Shown here: positions 44,268-53,450 of the stretch, one piece after another
Position numbering within the stretch: position 1 is the first letter of the stretch
Layout of the letters: each line of letters starts with the position of its first letter
Source: JANXQE01 sp035651635
Lineage (GTDB): Bacteria > Verrucomicrobiota > Verrucomicrobiia > Limisphaerales > UBA8199
Assembly: GCA_035651635.1 (NCBI GenBank)
Contig: DASRFK010000152.1
Coordinates: 23,771-87,770, forward strand
Reading direction: 5' to 3'
Length of the DNA: 64,000 nucleotides
Notes under the pieces: model-generated
Seen by the model: only the letters and a program-made list of their open reading frames with translations
Databases searched by the model: none
What the model was told of the DNA's origin: nothing
Position numbers and translations under genes: made by a program

Positions 44268-46471
44268 ATGCAGTCGGACAACCTCTCTCACGTTTCGACG
44301 GACGCCTTAAGGTGACTGGCGCAGCACGCTATACAGCAGACATTTCGATTCAAGGCGCGGTTCACGCCTCGTTTGTCTCAAGTTCGATAGCTCACGGCCG
44401 GACAACTGCGATCGACACCACTGCCGCCGAAAAAGCTCCTGGCGTGCTCGCCGTATTCACGCATCGCAATATGCTGCTCATGAATCCGACACCAAAACCT
44501 TGGAGTCACCTACATCCGCACGGGCAGTCGTATCTGCCCCTTCAGGACGACAAAATCCTATACGCTGACCAGCCGATTGCTTTGGTTGTCGCCGGAACGC
44601 TTGCCCAGGCAGCCTATGCCGGCACGTTGGTCAGGACTGATTACGAAGTTCAGCCCCCAGTGGTGTTCGGTTCGCAGACGCTGAAGGACGCCGTTCAGCC
44701 TCCGCAATTCCTGTGGCCCGTCTCCTCGTCAGTCGGAAATGCCGATGCCGCAATTTCGGCGAGCCCTGTTAGAATGAAGCAGACTTACAGCACTTCAGAT
44801 CGCCACCACAATCAAATGGAACCGCACGCAACGACTGCGATTTGGGATGGCGACGGCACATTGACGCTGTATGAAACGACCCAGCACATCTTTGGTTGTC
44901 GGGATCTGGTGTCGATCGTGCTCGGCATACCACCGGAAAAGATTAATGTCGTGTCGCAGTTCCTCGGCGGAGGTTTCGGCGGCAAGGCTTACGTGTGGCC
45001 GCACACCCTGCTGACGATTCTCGCCGCAAAGGTGCTTAGGCGGCCGGTGCGCTTCCAGCTCACACGCGCGCAAATGTATTCAATGGCGGGCCACCAGGCC
45101 GCGAGTGTGCAGACAATCGCGCTGGGCGCCACTATCGAAGGCAGGCTGAACGGCATCCGCCACGACAGCATTTCGCCGACCGCCGTGTCCGACAACTACA
45201 TCGAGTATGCGGCCCTTTGCGCGCGCTCCCTGTGGAGCGCCACTGGCGGCATCGCCACAAATCATAAAATCGTCCACGTCAACCGAAACACTCCGACAGC
45301 GCTCCGGGCCCCGCATGAGGCGCTCGGACATTTTGCGCTCGAAAGCGCGATGGACGAACTCGCGTATGCCACTGGTGTCGATCCGGTTCAGTTGCGCATG
45401 CTCAACGATACTGAGGTCGATCCAGACACCGGTCGTCCTTTCTCTTCGCGTGCTATGCGTAGGTGTCTGATAGATGGAGCGGCGAGATTCGGCTGGGAAA
45501 AGCGGACACCCGAGCCGGGCTCAATGCGCCGCGGTCGTTACCTTCTTGGGCAAGGCATGGCAGGCGCAATCTACACCCATTGGCGCTGGCCTGGACGTGC
45601 GCGAGTCACGCTGAACAGAGATGGTTCAGCGTTGGTTGAGTTGGGGACGCATGAGATAGGTACCGGCACCTACACCGTAATGCAGCAAGTCGCTGCTGAC
45701 GCGCTTGGACTGCCGTCGCAAAAAGTGACCGTGCGGATTGGTGACGCCAGGTTACCACAGTCGCACGCAAGTATCGGCTCAGCTACAATGGCTAACGCCG
45801 GCGCGTCCGTTATGCTGGCGGCAAAGGCCGCGCGTGACAAAGCAATCGAGCTGGCTTGCTCCGGGCGTGGCGCGCTTTTCGGTGACGCCAATATTGACGA
45901 CGTAATCGTTAGAGATGGCAGGCTTGTGCATGCGAAAAAGAACCTGGAAGTCACCTATGTCGATCTGCTGGCGCGGAACAACCTTCCTTCACTGACGGGC
46001 GATGGAAACTACGAGCCAAGCCCCGAAGGAGCGAAGGCGGTTTTTAGCTTTTCTGCGGTGTTCGCCGAAGTAATCGTCGATCCCGACTTCGGTGTCGTGC
46101 GCCTGAGCAGATTTGTCGGAGCTTACGACTGCGGCCAGGTCATCAATCCAAAGACAGCGCGCAGCCAAGCCATCGGAGGAATAATTTGGGGTATCGGACA
46201 AGCCCTGCTTGAACAGTCCGAAACTGACCCCGCGCTGGGTCGATTTCTTCACCGAAACTATTCCGGCTACCTCGTGCCGACTTCGGCAGATGTTCCAAAG
46301 CTCGACGTTGTCTTCGTTGGACAGTTCGACGAGGAAGCAAGCCCAATAGGGGCCAAGGGCTTGGGCGAACTTACTGCGGTATCAGTTGCGCCAGCAATCG
46401 CTAATGCCGTCTATCATGCCACCGGCAAGCGCGTGCGCGATCTGCCGATCACGATCGAGAAGCTACTGTGA
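44264..46471 (+). CDS. paoC: Molybdopterin-binding subunit of aldehyde oxidoreductase
   Basis: 735 residues. The molybdenum-cofactor domain is recognised by FLGGGFGGKAYVWPHTLLTI, the ALRAPHEALGHFALESAMDE segment, and the C-terminal GAKGLGELTAVSVAPAI where the catalytic Glu sits. It oxidises aldehydes, probably aromatic ones by analogy with PaoABC, at a molybdopterin-cytosine-dinucleotide centre. The XdhC and MobA-like genes downstream fit cofactor sulfuration and maturation. Confidence 0.94.
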   Translation: MNAVGQPLSRFDGRLKVTGAARYTADISIQGAVHASFVSSSIAHGRTTAIDTTAAEKAPGVLAVFTHRNMLLMNPTPKPWSHLHPHGQSYLPLQDDKILYADQPIALVVAGTLAQAAYAGTLVRTDYEVQPPVVFGSQTLKDAVQPPQFLWPVSSSVGNADAAISASPVRMKQTYSTSDRHHNQMEPHATTAIWDGDGTLTLYETTQHIFGCRDLVSIVLGIPPEKINVVSQFLGGGFGGKAYVWPHTLLTILAAKVLRRPVRFQLTRAQMYSMAGHQAASVQTIALGATIEGRLNGIRHDSISPTAVSDNYIEYAALCARSLWSATGGIATNHKIVHVNRNTPTALRAPHEALGHFALESAMDELAYATGVDPVQLRMLNDTEVDPDTGRPFSSRAMRRCLIDGAARFGWEKRTPEPGSMRRGRYLLGQGMAGAIYTHWRWPGRARVTLNRDGSALVELGTHEIGTGTYTVMQQVAADALGLPSQKVTVRIGDARLPQSHASIGSATMANAGASVMLAAKAARDKAIELACSGRGALFGDANIDDVIVRDGRLVHAKKNLEVTYVDLLARNNLPSLTGDGNYEPSPEGAKAVFSFSAVFAEVIVDPDFGVVRLSRFVGAYDCGQVINPKTARSQAIGGIIWGIGQALLEQSETDPALGRFLHRNYSGYLVPTSADVPKLDVVFVGQFDEEASPIGAKGLGELTAVSVAPAIANAVYHATGKRVRDLPITIEKLL

Positions 46472-46513
46472 GTCAGTTACGTTATTAAGGTCCTTAACGG
46501 GAGAAGCCGATTT

Positions 46514-47035
46514 ATGCCAATTCACGTCGTGATCACTCGTCGTGTTAAAATTGGTCGCGAAGGCGAGTTCCAAGCGGCTTTGCTGGATTTTTTCCAAAAG
46601 TCGTTTTCCCAGGACGGCGTTTTGGGGGCCGACATGCTCACACCGCCGCCAGGCTCAAACTCTCGCGAATTCGGCCTCCTGCGGACGTTCGCCGACGAGA
46701 AAGCACGTGACGCATTTTTCGAGTCCGAAATGTTCAAAGCTTGGGAGGCGAAGGTGAGAACGTTGACAGAAGGTGAACCGATCCATCGGGAATTGCATGG
46801 ACTCGAAGCGTGGTTTCGTTCCTCGAGTCCACCACCCCGATGGAAAATGTTCATCGCTACATTCTTGGGGGTCTTGCCGGTCGTCACAGTTCTGAATGTG
46901 ACTCTTGGCCCGGTAATTTTGCCGTGGAATTTTCTTCTGAGGACTGCGGTCTTTAATGGCTGCATGATCGCGCTCCTGACCTGGGCCATCATGCCAATCA
47001 TGACGCGGGTCCTTCACAATTGGTTGCGCTCCTAA
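46514..47035 (+). CDS. Antibiotic biosynthesis monooxygenase-like protein with membrane helices
   Basis: 173 residues, a close paralog of 33874-34443: IHVVITRRVKIGREGEFQAA, 'GLLRTFADEKARDAFFESEM', ELHGLEAWF, then two hydrophobic helices (FIATFLGVLPVVTVLNVTLG and AVFNGCMIALLTWAIMPIMT). It lies between the aldehyde oxidoreductase and its maturation genes in the P4 operon. The role is unknown; having copies in both major sigma-54 operons implies a shared function. Confidence 0.85.
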   Translation: MPIHVVITRRVKIGREGEFQAALLDFFQKSFSQDGVLGADMLTPPPGSNSREFGLLRTFADEKARDAFFESEMFKAWEAKVRTLTEGEPIHRELHGLEAWFRSSSPPPRWKMFIATFLGVLPVVTVLNVTLGPVILPWNFLLRTAVFNGCMIALLTWAIMPIMTRVLHNWLRS

Positions 47036-47279
47036 CAAAGGAAAATGTCATGAGCTTAAAAACTTCTCCTGACTCCCTATTGCCCGAAAAGACCAGTTTT
47101 CAGGTTTCGGGCGAAAAATGTAAACGGGCGTTAGAACCACAAGGAAATCGCATCTCCTATGAAAGGAACAGCTTCGCAACCAGAGCACGGCCTCGTGCTG
47201 GGCAGCGGAGCCGCCGGCGCTCGATGCCGCCGGCGCCGGATGGACTGAACGTCTAGCGCAAAGGCATCGGGAACTGTCC

Positions 47280-48404
47280 GTGAAAGAACTCGCCGCTATT
47301 CTCAGCATTTGCTCGCTCCACCCGGAGAACGCGCTGGCGCTGGCAACATTGGTCAAGGCTTCCGGTTCCACTTACCGCCGTCCGGGCGCGCGGATGTTGA
47401 TATTGGAAGATGGCGGGTCGGCTGGCTCCGTCAGCGGCGGCTGTCTGGAGCGCGATTTAATCGAGAAGGGGCAGGTTGCCGCCCGGAAGGGGGAAAGCAT
47501 CCTGGTGACGTACGACACTTCGGCGGAGGAGGACATCATTTTTGGCGTGGGCCTGGGATGCAAGGGGGCGGTGCATATTCTGGTGGAACCGCTGCGGCCC
47601 GGTTCGGCGGCGGAGGAATTGATTTGCTTCATCGGAAATATTTTCCACCGACGGCATTCCGGCGCGGTAGCGACGATCTTTCAAATCCGAGGCCATGTTC
47701 AAGTCCGGTTGGGTGACCGATGGATGTTGGACTCGGATGGCAAAGTGTCGGGACGCGTGGATGACGAAGTTCTGCGTGCCAAAATAAACGCCGCCACGGT
47801 TGAAGCACTTTCGTCGAACCGTTCAAGGACAATGGAATTCGAACTGCCCGGCGGCGAGGTCGAAGTATTTGTGGAGGTGATGCACCCTCCGGCACCAATG
47901 GTGGTTTTTGGGGCTGGATACGACGCGCATCCCCTGGTTCGCCTAGCCAAGGAGGTTGGCTTTCATGTGACCGTGGCGGATGCCCGTCCGGCTTATGCGC
48001 AGGCTGTTCGGTTTCCGGAGGCAGACTCCGTGGTGGTGGTCCGGCCGGAGGAAATTGCCACGCTCGGGCTAAACCAGCGCACTGCGGTCGTCATCATGTC
48101 GCACAATTTTTTGACGGATTTGGGTTTTCTCCAAGCCGTGCTGCCGCTGAATTTGCGCTACCTGGGTTTGATGGGGCCAAGGGAGCGCACCCTCAAAATG
48201 TTGCAGGAATTGCAAGAGGCGGGATTGGAGACGAGCGAGGATCTGCTGCGAAAAATTCACAATCCGGTCGGTCTGGACATCGGGGCGGAGAACCCGGAAC
48301 AAATCGCGCTGTCGATTCTCGCGGAAATCCAGGCTGTTATCACTGGTCGCCCCGGGGGTTTGCTGCGGGAAAAAAAGGGGCCGATCCATGCGCCAACCCA
48401 CTAA
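47280..48404 (+). CDS. xdhC: XdhC/CoxI family molybdenum-enzyme maturation protein
   Basis: 374 residues from a GTG start at 47280. The N-terminal XdhC_CoxI domain has VKASGSTYRRPGARMLILED and GSVSGGCLERDLIEKG, with the conserved Cys. The C-terminal Rossmann domain has VVFGAGYDAHPLVRLAKEVG and RYLGLMGPRERT. XdhC binds and sulfurates the molybdenum cofactor and hands it to the enzyme. About 240 bases upstream (47036-47279) contain no gene I can support. It overlaps the next gene by 17 bases. Confidence 0.9.
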   Translation: MKELAAILSICSLHPENALALATLVKASGSTYRRPGARMLILEDGGSAGSVSGGCLERDLIEKGQVAARKGESILVTYDTSAEEDIIFGVGLGCKGAVHILVEPLRPGSAAEELICFIGNIFHRRHSGAVATIFQIRGHVQVRLGDRWMLDSDGKVSGRVDDEVLRAKINAATVEALSSNRSRTMEFELPGGEVEVFVEVMHPPAPMVVFGAGYDAHPLVRLAKEVGFHVTVADARPAYAQAVRFPEADSVVVVRPEEIATLGLNQRTAVVIMSHNFLTDLGFLQAVLPLNLRYLGLMGPRERTLKMLQELQEAGLETSEDLLRKIHNPVGLDIGAENPEQIALSILAEIQAVITGRPGGLLREKKGPIHAPTH

Positions 48405-49092
48405 AAACTCGAACCCGCCAAGCCCTGCGGGAACCGCTCTCATCATTCTCGCTGCAGGCACATCAACCCGCCTGGGCAAGCCCAAACAATTGCTGCCGTT
48501 CCGCGGACGAAGCCTGCTGCGTCACGCCGCCGAGACTGCTCTGGCGTCGGTTTGTCGTCCGGCGGTGGTGGTTCTGGGCGCGGGCGAACAGCAGCTTAGA
48601 ACCGAGTTATCGGGGCTGCCCGTCACCGTCACCTTGAATCCGGCGTGGGCCGAGGGCATGGCTTCGTCCATCCGTGCCGGGCTTGGCACGGTGACATCGG
48701 AGGCAAACGACCCGGACTGCGTAGTCATCATGCTTTGCGATCAACCTTTGATCACCGCCGAGACGCTGGACGAACTGGTCAAAGTCCACCGCAAGGAGAA
48801 CCAAGGCATCGTCGCCTGCGAGTATGAGGACACGCTCGGAGTCCCCGCTCTCTTCAGCCGAGAATATTTCTCCGAATTGGCCGGGTTGGCGGGAGACGAG
48901 GGCGCCCGCAAAATCATTCTCAAACATAACAAGAACCTGTCACGCATTCCTGCGCCGGAAGCCGCCTTCGATGTGGACCGTCTGGAACAGGCTGCGCGGC
49001 TGGAAGCTTTGGGCCAGGCCGGATGGTCAAATCAGACTGTCGAAGGTGAAGGAATGGATTTGCCTCGCCGGAGCACATTCAAAGACATTTGA
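48388..49092 (+). CDS. mocA: MobA-like nucleotidyltransferase (MocA type)
   Basis: 234 residues. ILAAGTSTRLGKPKQLLPF at ~22-40 is the nucleotide-binding signature, with the CVVIMLCDQPLITAETLDEL region and GVPALFSREYF following, as in MocA/YgfJ cytidylyltransferases that make molybdopterin cytosine dinucleotide. It probably completes the cofactor for the aldehyde oxidoreductase encoded upstream. It is the last gene of the P4 operon; the name is by analogy. Confidence 0.88.
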   Translation: MRQPTKNSNPPSPAGTALIILAAGTSTRLGKPKQLLPFRGRSLLRHAAETALASVCRPAVVVLGAGEQQLRTELSGLPVTVTLNPAWAEGMASSIRAGLGTVTSEANDPDCVVIMLCDQPLITAETLDELVKVHRKENQGIVACEYEDTLGVPALFSREYFSELAGLAGDEGARKIILKHNKNLSRIPAPEAAFDVDRLEQAARLEALGQAGWSNQTVEGEGMDLPRRSTFKDI

Positions 49093-49181
49093 GTTCACGA
49101 TACGACCGTTCAAACCAAAAAGGATTGCTTCGACTCCTCGAAGCGCGGGATCAGCGCGACGCGAACCGATTCGGTCTGATT

Positions 49182-49249
49182 TTGGAATAATGTTTGGCTT
49201 GCCAGCCTCGACGCTCGAGTCGAAGATCCGAGGACTTAAAAATCGCTAA
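49182..49249 (+). pseudogene. 3' remnant of a sigma-54 activator gene
   Basis: The frame reads 'FGLPASTLESKIRGLKNR' to TAA 49247-49249, matching the HTH of the intact activator ('GIPASTLESKIRALRIN'). The frame then shifts and continues as KHQVKAP, matching its KHQFKLA. It lies ~80 bp before the P5 enhancer, just as the intact activator lies before the P4 enhancer. Confidence 0.75.
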
Positions 49250-49331
49250 ACATCAAGTCAAGGCTCCGAGGGACAATTCTTGAAGCCGTCTCCATTCCGT
49301 TCTACCCCCGCTTCGACTTGATTTGCGGTTC

Positions 49332-49358
49332 TTCGCGATTTCGCGATTTTCGCGATTT
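49332..49358 (+). promoter_or_regulatory. Enhancer-like repeats upstream of P5
   Basis: Three tandem TTCGCGATT units (period 9-10 bp) at 49332-49358, about 150 bp upstream of P5. They align with the P4 enhancer. Confidence 0.6.
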
Positions 49359-49506
49359 TAATTTCAGCGCTTCGAGATCAATTCACGTCGGTTCCAGCAC
49401 CGCTGTTGCGAGCTTTCTTTCAAAATGCCCTTGAATTGGCGGAGAAAACTCCCAGTTCCATTAGGTTAACGGGCGAATTTCAAGGCGAAAACTTCCTTCG
49501 ATCAGG

Positions 49507-49525
49507 TTGGCATGGGTCTAGCAAT
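49507..49525 (+). promoter_or_regulatory. Sigma-54 promoter P5
   Basis: GTTGGCATGGGTCTAGCAAT: GG at 49509-49510, ten bases, GC at 49521-49522. It drives the enoyl-CoA hydratase-like gene. Confidence 0.85.
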
Positions 49526-49643
49526 GCTCAAACTGTCGGGGCGTGTGATAGGTTCCGGGTCCCGCTGGCCTGAGGAACATGTTTTACACACACGAACTAA
49601 TGAAGATGTCGGTTTTATTTCGAACAAAGAAAGGAAAAACGCA

Positions 49644-50411
49644 ATGCAAGCACATCAAGAAGATTATTTCGCTTCCTACGGTAATTTGAAGCTGACACGT
49701 GACCCTAAAGGCATACTGGTCGCCCAATTCCACAGCGACGGCGGGCCGTTCGTCATGACCGCGCAATCTCACACGGAATTTGTTGATGCCTTCTACCGGA
49801 TTTCGCAAGACCGAGCCAACAAGATCGTAATCCTCTCGGGCGCCGGTGGGCAGTTCATTACTGATGTTGATTGGTCCTCCTTCGGCGATGCCTCCGATCC
49901 TGGCGTTTGGAGCCAAGTTCACGACGAAGGTGTTCAGGTTTTGGAGAATATAGCCAACATACGCGTGCCGGTCATCGCGGCTATCGAGGGACGTGCCCAT
50001 GTTCACTCAGACTACGCACTGCTGGCCAGCGTCATCGTGGCCGCGGAAGGTGCGACCTTCCAAGACGTGGCCCACTTTGTCGCAGGCATTGCGCCCGGTG
50101 ATGGAGTCTTTACCACTTGGAGTTATCGCGGGGGGCCGGGACGCGCGGAGGCTTTCCTGATGAATCCTCAGCCATTGCCCGCGCGGATCGCGCAAGAATG
50201 GGGAGTGGTTGCTGAGGTTGTTCAAAACGGAAAGGCTCTCAGTCGGGCGCGGGAGTTGGCTGAATTATACTTGAAAGCTCCTGAAGTGACGCGCCGCAAT
50301 ACGCGTGTCCATTTCATTCAGCCTTTGAAAGAGCGCATCGTACGAGAGGTTGGCTACGGTCTGTCGCTCGAAGGAGCATCGGCAGCCGATCTTGTGAAAT
50401 CGAAAAAATGA
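49644..50411 (+). CDS. Enoyl-CoA hydratase/isomerase-like protein
   Basis: 255 residues from ATG 49644 (ribosome binding site AAAGGA). Crotonase-fold segments are present: KIVILSGAGGQFITDVDW for the oxyanion region, then IRVPVIAAIEGRAHVHSDYA and 'ATFQDVAHFVAGIAPGDGVF'. The Glu residues of classical hydratases are not clearly placed, so the reaction may differ. It is probably the only gene driven by P5. Its 3' end is duplicated as the remnant at 40174-40251. Confidence 0.85.
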   Translation: MQAHQEDYFASYGNLKLTRDPKGILVAQFHSDGGPFVMTAQSHTEFVDAFYRISQDRANKIVILSGAGGQFITDVDWSSFGDASDPGVWSQVHDEGVQVLENIANIRVPVIAAIEGRAHVHSDYALLASVIVAAEGATFQDVAHFVAGIAPGDGVFTTWSYRGGPGRAEAFLMNPQPLPARIAQEWGVVAEVVQNGKALSRARELAELYLKAPEVTRRNTRVHFIQPLKERIVREVGYGLSLEGASAADLVKSKK

Positions 50412-50718
50412 CTACCGGAAACATAGAAAGAAAAAATCAAGTTGCGGGCTGCAGGGGAAACACAGGCGGAGCCACTCAGCTTGCCGATTCTGCGGTCGGG
50501 TTTTCGTTGGACCTGGATTTGATCTTTTTGTTCTTGTCCTCATTTCCGGCATTGGCGGCGCGGACTTTAAGCCGATAGCAAAGCAGTCGAGTTCCGTTCC
50601 TTAATCCCCAGCAACGGTGGGAGAAGTGCTACCCACCGACTGCGGAATCTTGGTGATAGAATGCAAATTGTCGCTCTCCGTATTCAGAAGGCACTCTCCG
50701 TGGCAAACGGGTTTAAAG
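50412..50718. other. Intergenic region before the efflux operon
   Basis: About 300 bases. A minus-strand frame ending near 50480 reads KIKSRSNENPTAESAS and might be a gene remnant, but I cannot assign it. No sigma-54 site with regulon geometry was found. Confidence 0.35.
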
Positions 50719-51831
50719 ATGATGGAAGGGATTACCACACAAACCGAGAAGACCGCCAACCAGCCTGCCGACGTTGGAGCCCCACCGGCCAAACCGGGTT
50801 TACCGCCGCCCAGCAAACGCAGGCGCCGGCTGCAGATTCTCCTTGGCGTGGGCGCCACCATTCTGGTCGCGGGCGCCATCGTCTACTATTTGCTGTTTAT
50901 CGCTCCTTACGAGAACACCGATGACGCGTTTATTGAAGGCCACGTCACGTTCGTGAGTCCGCGGGTGTCGGGGCAGGTGGTTCGCTTGCTGGTCCGCGAC
51001 AACCAGCGGGTTAAGGAGGGTGACCTCCTGGTGGAGATCGATCCGAGCGATTTCCGGGCGAGAGTGGAACAAGCACGTGCCAATTTGGCGTCTGCGCAAA
51101 GCCAGTCGGAGCAGGCCAAGGCCCAGGTGGTGGTGGATGAGGCCAAGGTAGAACAGCAAAAGGCCGCTGCGACGGCCCTCGAAGCCGAGGCTCTCCGGGC
51201 GGAAGCAGACCGGAAACGTTACCTGGACGTGCAAGGCCTGGCGGTTTCGCAGAGTCAGCGTGATCTCGCGCAAGCGCAAGCCCGTTCTAGTGGCGCCAAC
51301 GTTGAGGCCGCTCGCCAACAGGTGAAAGCCGCGCAAGCGCAGGTCTCGCTCAGCCGCGCGAGCGTCGAGACGGCCGCCGCCGGGATCAAACAGGCTGAGG
51401 CCAGTCTGGAGTTGGCCGAACTCAATCTTTTCTGGACGAAAATCGTGGCCCCTGCGGCTGGCCGTGTGGGCCGCCGCACGGTCGAGCAAGGCGCATACCT
51501 GCAGACTGGGCAGTCTATGTTAGCCATTGTGCCGGAGGATGTATGGATACTGGCCAATTTCAAGGAAACCCAATTGACCCACATGCGTCCGGGCCAGCCA
51601 GTCAGGATCCACATCGATGCCTATCCCCAGCGGGAGTATAAAGGCAAGGTGGACAGCTTGCAGCCCGGGACCGGAGCCCGCTTCAGCCTTCTGCCGCCGG
51701 AAAACGCGGTAGGCAACTATGTGAAAGTGGTGCAGCGAGTTCCGGTCAAGATCGTATTCGATGAACCGTTGGATCCGCAGCTTGACATCGAGCCCGGCCT
51801 GTCGGTCGAGCCGAAGGTGAGGGTAAAATGA
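50719..51831 (+). CDS. HlyD/EmrA-family membrane fusion protein
   Basis: 370 residues from ATG 50719. One transmembrane helix (LLGVGATILVAGAIVYYLLF, ~37-56) is followed by lipoyl halves and a long Ala/Gln-rich coiled-coil hairpin (ARANLASAQSQSEQAKAQVV to ASVETAAAGIKQAEASLELA). ENTDDAFIEGHVTFVSPRVS is the EmrA/AaeA signature. It links the inner-membrane pump to the outer-membrane channel. First of four overlapping genes; its stop codon overlaps the MFS start by four bases. Confidence 0.93.
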   Translation: MMEGITTQTEKTANQPADVGAPPAKPGLPPPSKRRRRLQILLGVGATILVAGAIVYYLLFIAPYENTDDAFIEGHVTFVSPRVSGQVVRLLVRDNQRVKEGDLLVEIDPSDFRARVEQARANLASAQSQSEQAKAQVVVDEAKVEQQKAAATALEAEALRAEADRKRYLDVQGLAVSQSQRDLAQAQARSSGANVEAARQQVKAAQAQVSLSRASVETAAAGIKQAEASLELAELNLFWTKIVAPAAGRVGRRTVEQGAYLQTGQSMLAIVPEDVWILANFKETQLTHMRPGQPVRIHIDAYPQREYKGKVDSLQPGTGARFSLLPPENAVGNYVKVVQRVPVKIVFDEPLDPQLDIEPGLSVEPKVRVK

Positions 51832-53414
51832 GCCCTGCCGGAGATCCAGGGCAAGCGTCTGCTGCGGAGATGTGGCGGCCGCGCGCCAATCCGTGGCTCA
51901 TCGCGCTGGCGGTGATGCTGGCCACGTTCATGGAGGTGCTCGACACGTCAATCGCTTCAGTGGCTCTGCCTTACATTGCGGGCAACCTGGGAGCCACCCG
52001 GGAAGAAGCCACGTGGGTGCTGACAAGCTATCTCGTGTCGAACGCGATTGTGTTGCCGGCGAGCGCCTGGTTTTCGAGCGTCTTCGGGCGCAAACGATTT
52101 TTGATCACCTGCATCATTATCTTCACCTGTTCCTCCTTTATTTGCGGGGCCGCCACCAGTTTAGGAATGCTGATCGTGGCTCGGATAGCGCAGGGCGCCG
52201 GGGGCGGGGCGCTTCAACCCCTCTCGCAGGCAATCCTGCTCGAGAGCTTTCCGCCAGAGCGGCGCGGTGTGGCCACGGCGGTTTTCGGGGTCGGTGTCAT
52301 ATTCGCTCCAATCATCGGCCCGACGCTGGGGGGTTGGCTCACGGACAGTTATTCATGGCGCTGGGCTTTTTACATCAACATCCCGGTCGGGGCGCTGGCG
52401 GTGTTCCTCATTTCTCTGCTCGTCGAAGATCCCCCTTATATTCGCGCTGCTCGGCGCGGCCGGCTCGACTTGATCGGTTTTGGCCTGGTGAGTTTATGGT
52501 TGGCCACGCTGCAGATCACCCTGGACAAAGGCCAGGAGGTGGATTGGTTTGGCGCGGTCTGGTTGCGCTGGTTCACCGGCATTTCGCTTGTCTCGATGAT
52601 AGGCTTCATTGCCTGGGAACTCTGGACGCCCGCGCCGATTGTGAATTTGCGGGTCCTCAAGAACCGCAACTTCGCCGTGGGCTGCGGATTGTACGCCTGC
52701 TTCGGCGCCGTGCTCTACGCCATGATCACGTTGCAGCCATTATTCCTGCAGACCCTTTTGGGTTATAGCGCCTTGGACGCCGGATTGACCGTCAGCCCGC
52801 GAGGCCTGGGCTCGCTCCCGGCCCTTTTCCTTGTGGGGTTACTGATTCGCCGGATCAGCCCCCGCTTCCTTGTGGGGTTCGGTTTCCTGGTGTTCGGATT
52901 TTCCAGCCTGCTATTCAGCCGGTTCGACCTCCAGGTGGCCATGAGCAACATCCTGGCGCCGAACATCCTGAACGGGTTTGGAATAGGGTTAATTTTTGTA
53001 CCTTTGACCACCATGGCCCTGGGCACGTTGCCCAACGACCAAATCGGCAGCGCCACTGGAATTCAAAACCTTCTGCGCAATATCGGCGGCAGCATAGGCA
53101 TTTCCTTCGTGACGACCATGCTCTCCCGTTACTCCCAGGCGCACCAGGTCTTCCTGGTGGGGCATGTATCCGAGCTGAACCCGGTGTTCCAGCAGCGATT
53201 AGGAGTCCTGCAGGGCGTGTTCCAAGGGAACTTCGGCCCGCCGGACGCTTTGCTGCGGGCGCAGGCTTCAATCAACAACACTGTGGTCCAGCAGGTAAAT
53301 TACTGGGCTTTTGTTCAACTATTCTATGTCATCGCGTGGGTTTGTGCGATCTGCATCCTGGGCGTGCTGCTATTCCGCAGCGTAAAATCCGCCGGCCCCG
53401 TCGTGGTGCATTAA
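51828..53414 (+). CDS. DHA2-family drug:H+ antiporter (EmrB/QacA type)
   Basis: 528 residues with 14 predicted transmembrane helices. The DHA2 motif 1 region is LATFMEVLDTSIASVALPYI and motif A is SSVFGRKRFL; the motif C-like part is GPTLGGWLTDSYSWRWAFYI. It exports drugs or toxic hydrophobic compounds together with the HlyD-type protein upstream and the NodT-type channel downstream. The paired gene order and the four-base overlap support a tripartite pump. Confidence 0.94.
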   Translation: MSPAGDPGQASAAEMWRPRANPWLIALAVMLATFMEVLDTSIASVALPYIAGNLGATREEATWVLTSYLVSNAIVLPASAWFSSVFGRKRFLITCIIIFTCSSFICGAATSLGMLIVARIAQGAGGGALQPLSQAILLESFPPERRGVATAVFGVGVIFAPIIGPTLGGWLTDSYSWRWAFYINIPVGALAVFLISLLVEDPPYIRAARRGRLDLIGFGLVSLWLATLQITLDKGQEVDWFGAVWLRWFTGISLVSMIGFIAWELWTPAPIVNLRVLKNRNFAVGCGLYACFGAVLYAMITLQPLFLQTLLGYSALDAGLTVSPRGLGSLPALFLVGLLIRRISPRFLVGFGFLVFGFSSLLFSRFDLQVAMSNILAPNILNGFGIGLIFVPLTTMALGTLPNDQIGSATGIQNLLRNIGGSIGISFVTTMLSRYSQAHQVFLVGHVSELNPVFQQRLGVLQGVFQGNFGPPDALLRAQASINNTVVQQVNYWAFVQLFYVIAWVCAICILGVLLFRSVKSAGPVVVH

Positions 53415-53450
53415 GGATGGGGGTAAATGCATTTAAAGACGCGGGGAGCC

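Noticed and set aside
47041..47256. Small ORF between the ABM-like and XdhC genes
   Set aside because: Arg-rich C-terminal half and no motif; looks like a non-coding leader to the GTG start at 47280.
50640..50670. TTGG...TGCAA sequence upstream of the efflux operon as a further sigma-54 site
   Set aside because: Only nine bases separate GG and GC, and no TTCGCGA repeats lie upstream.
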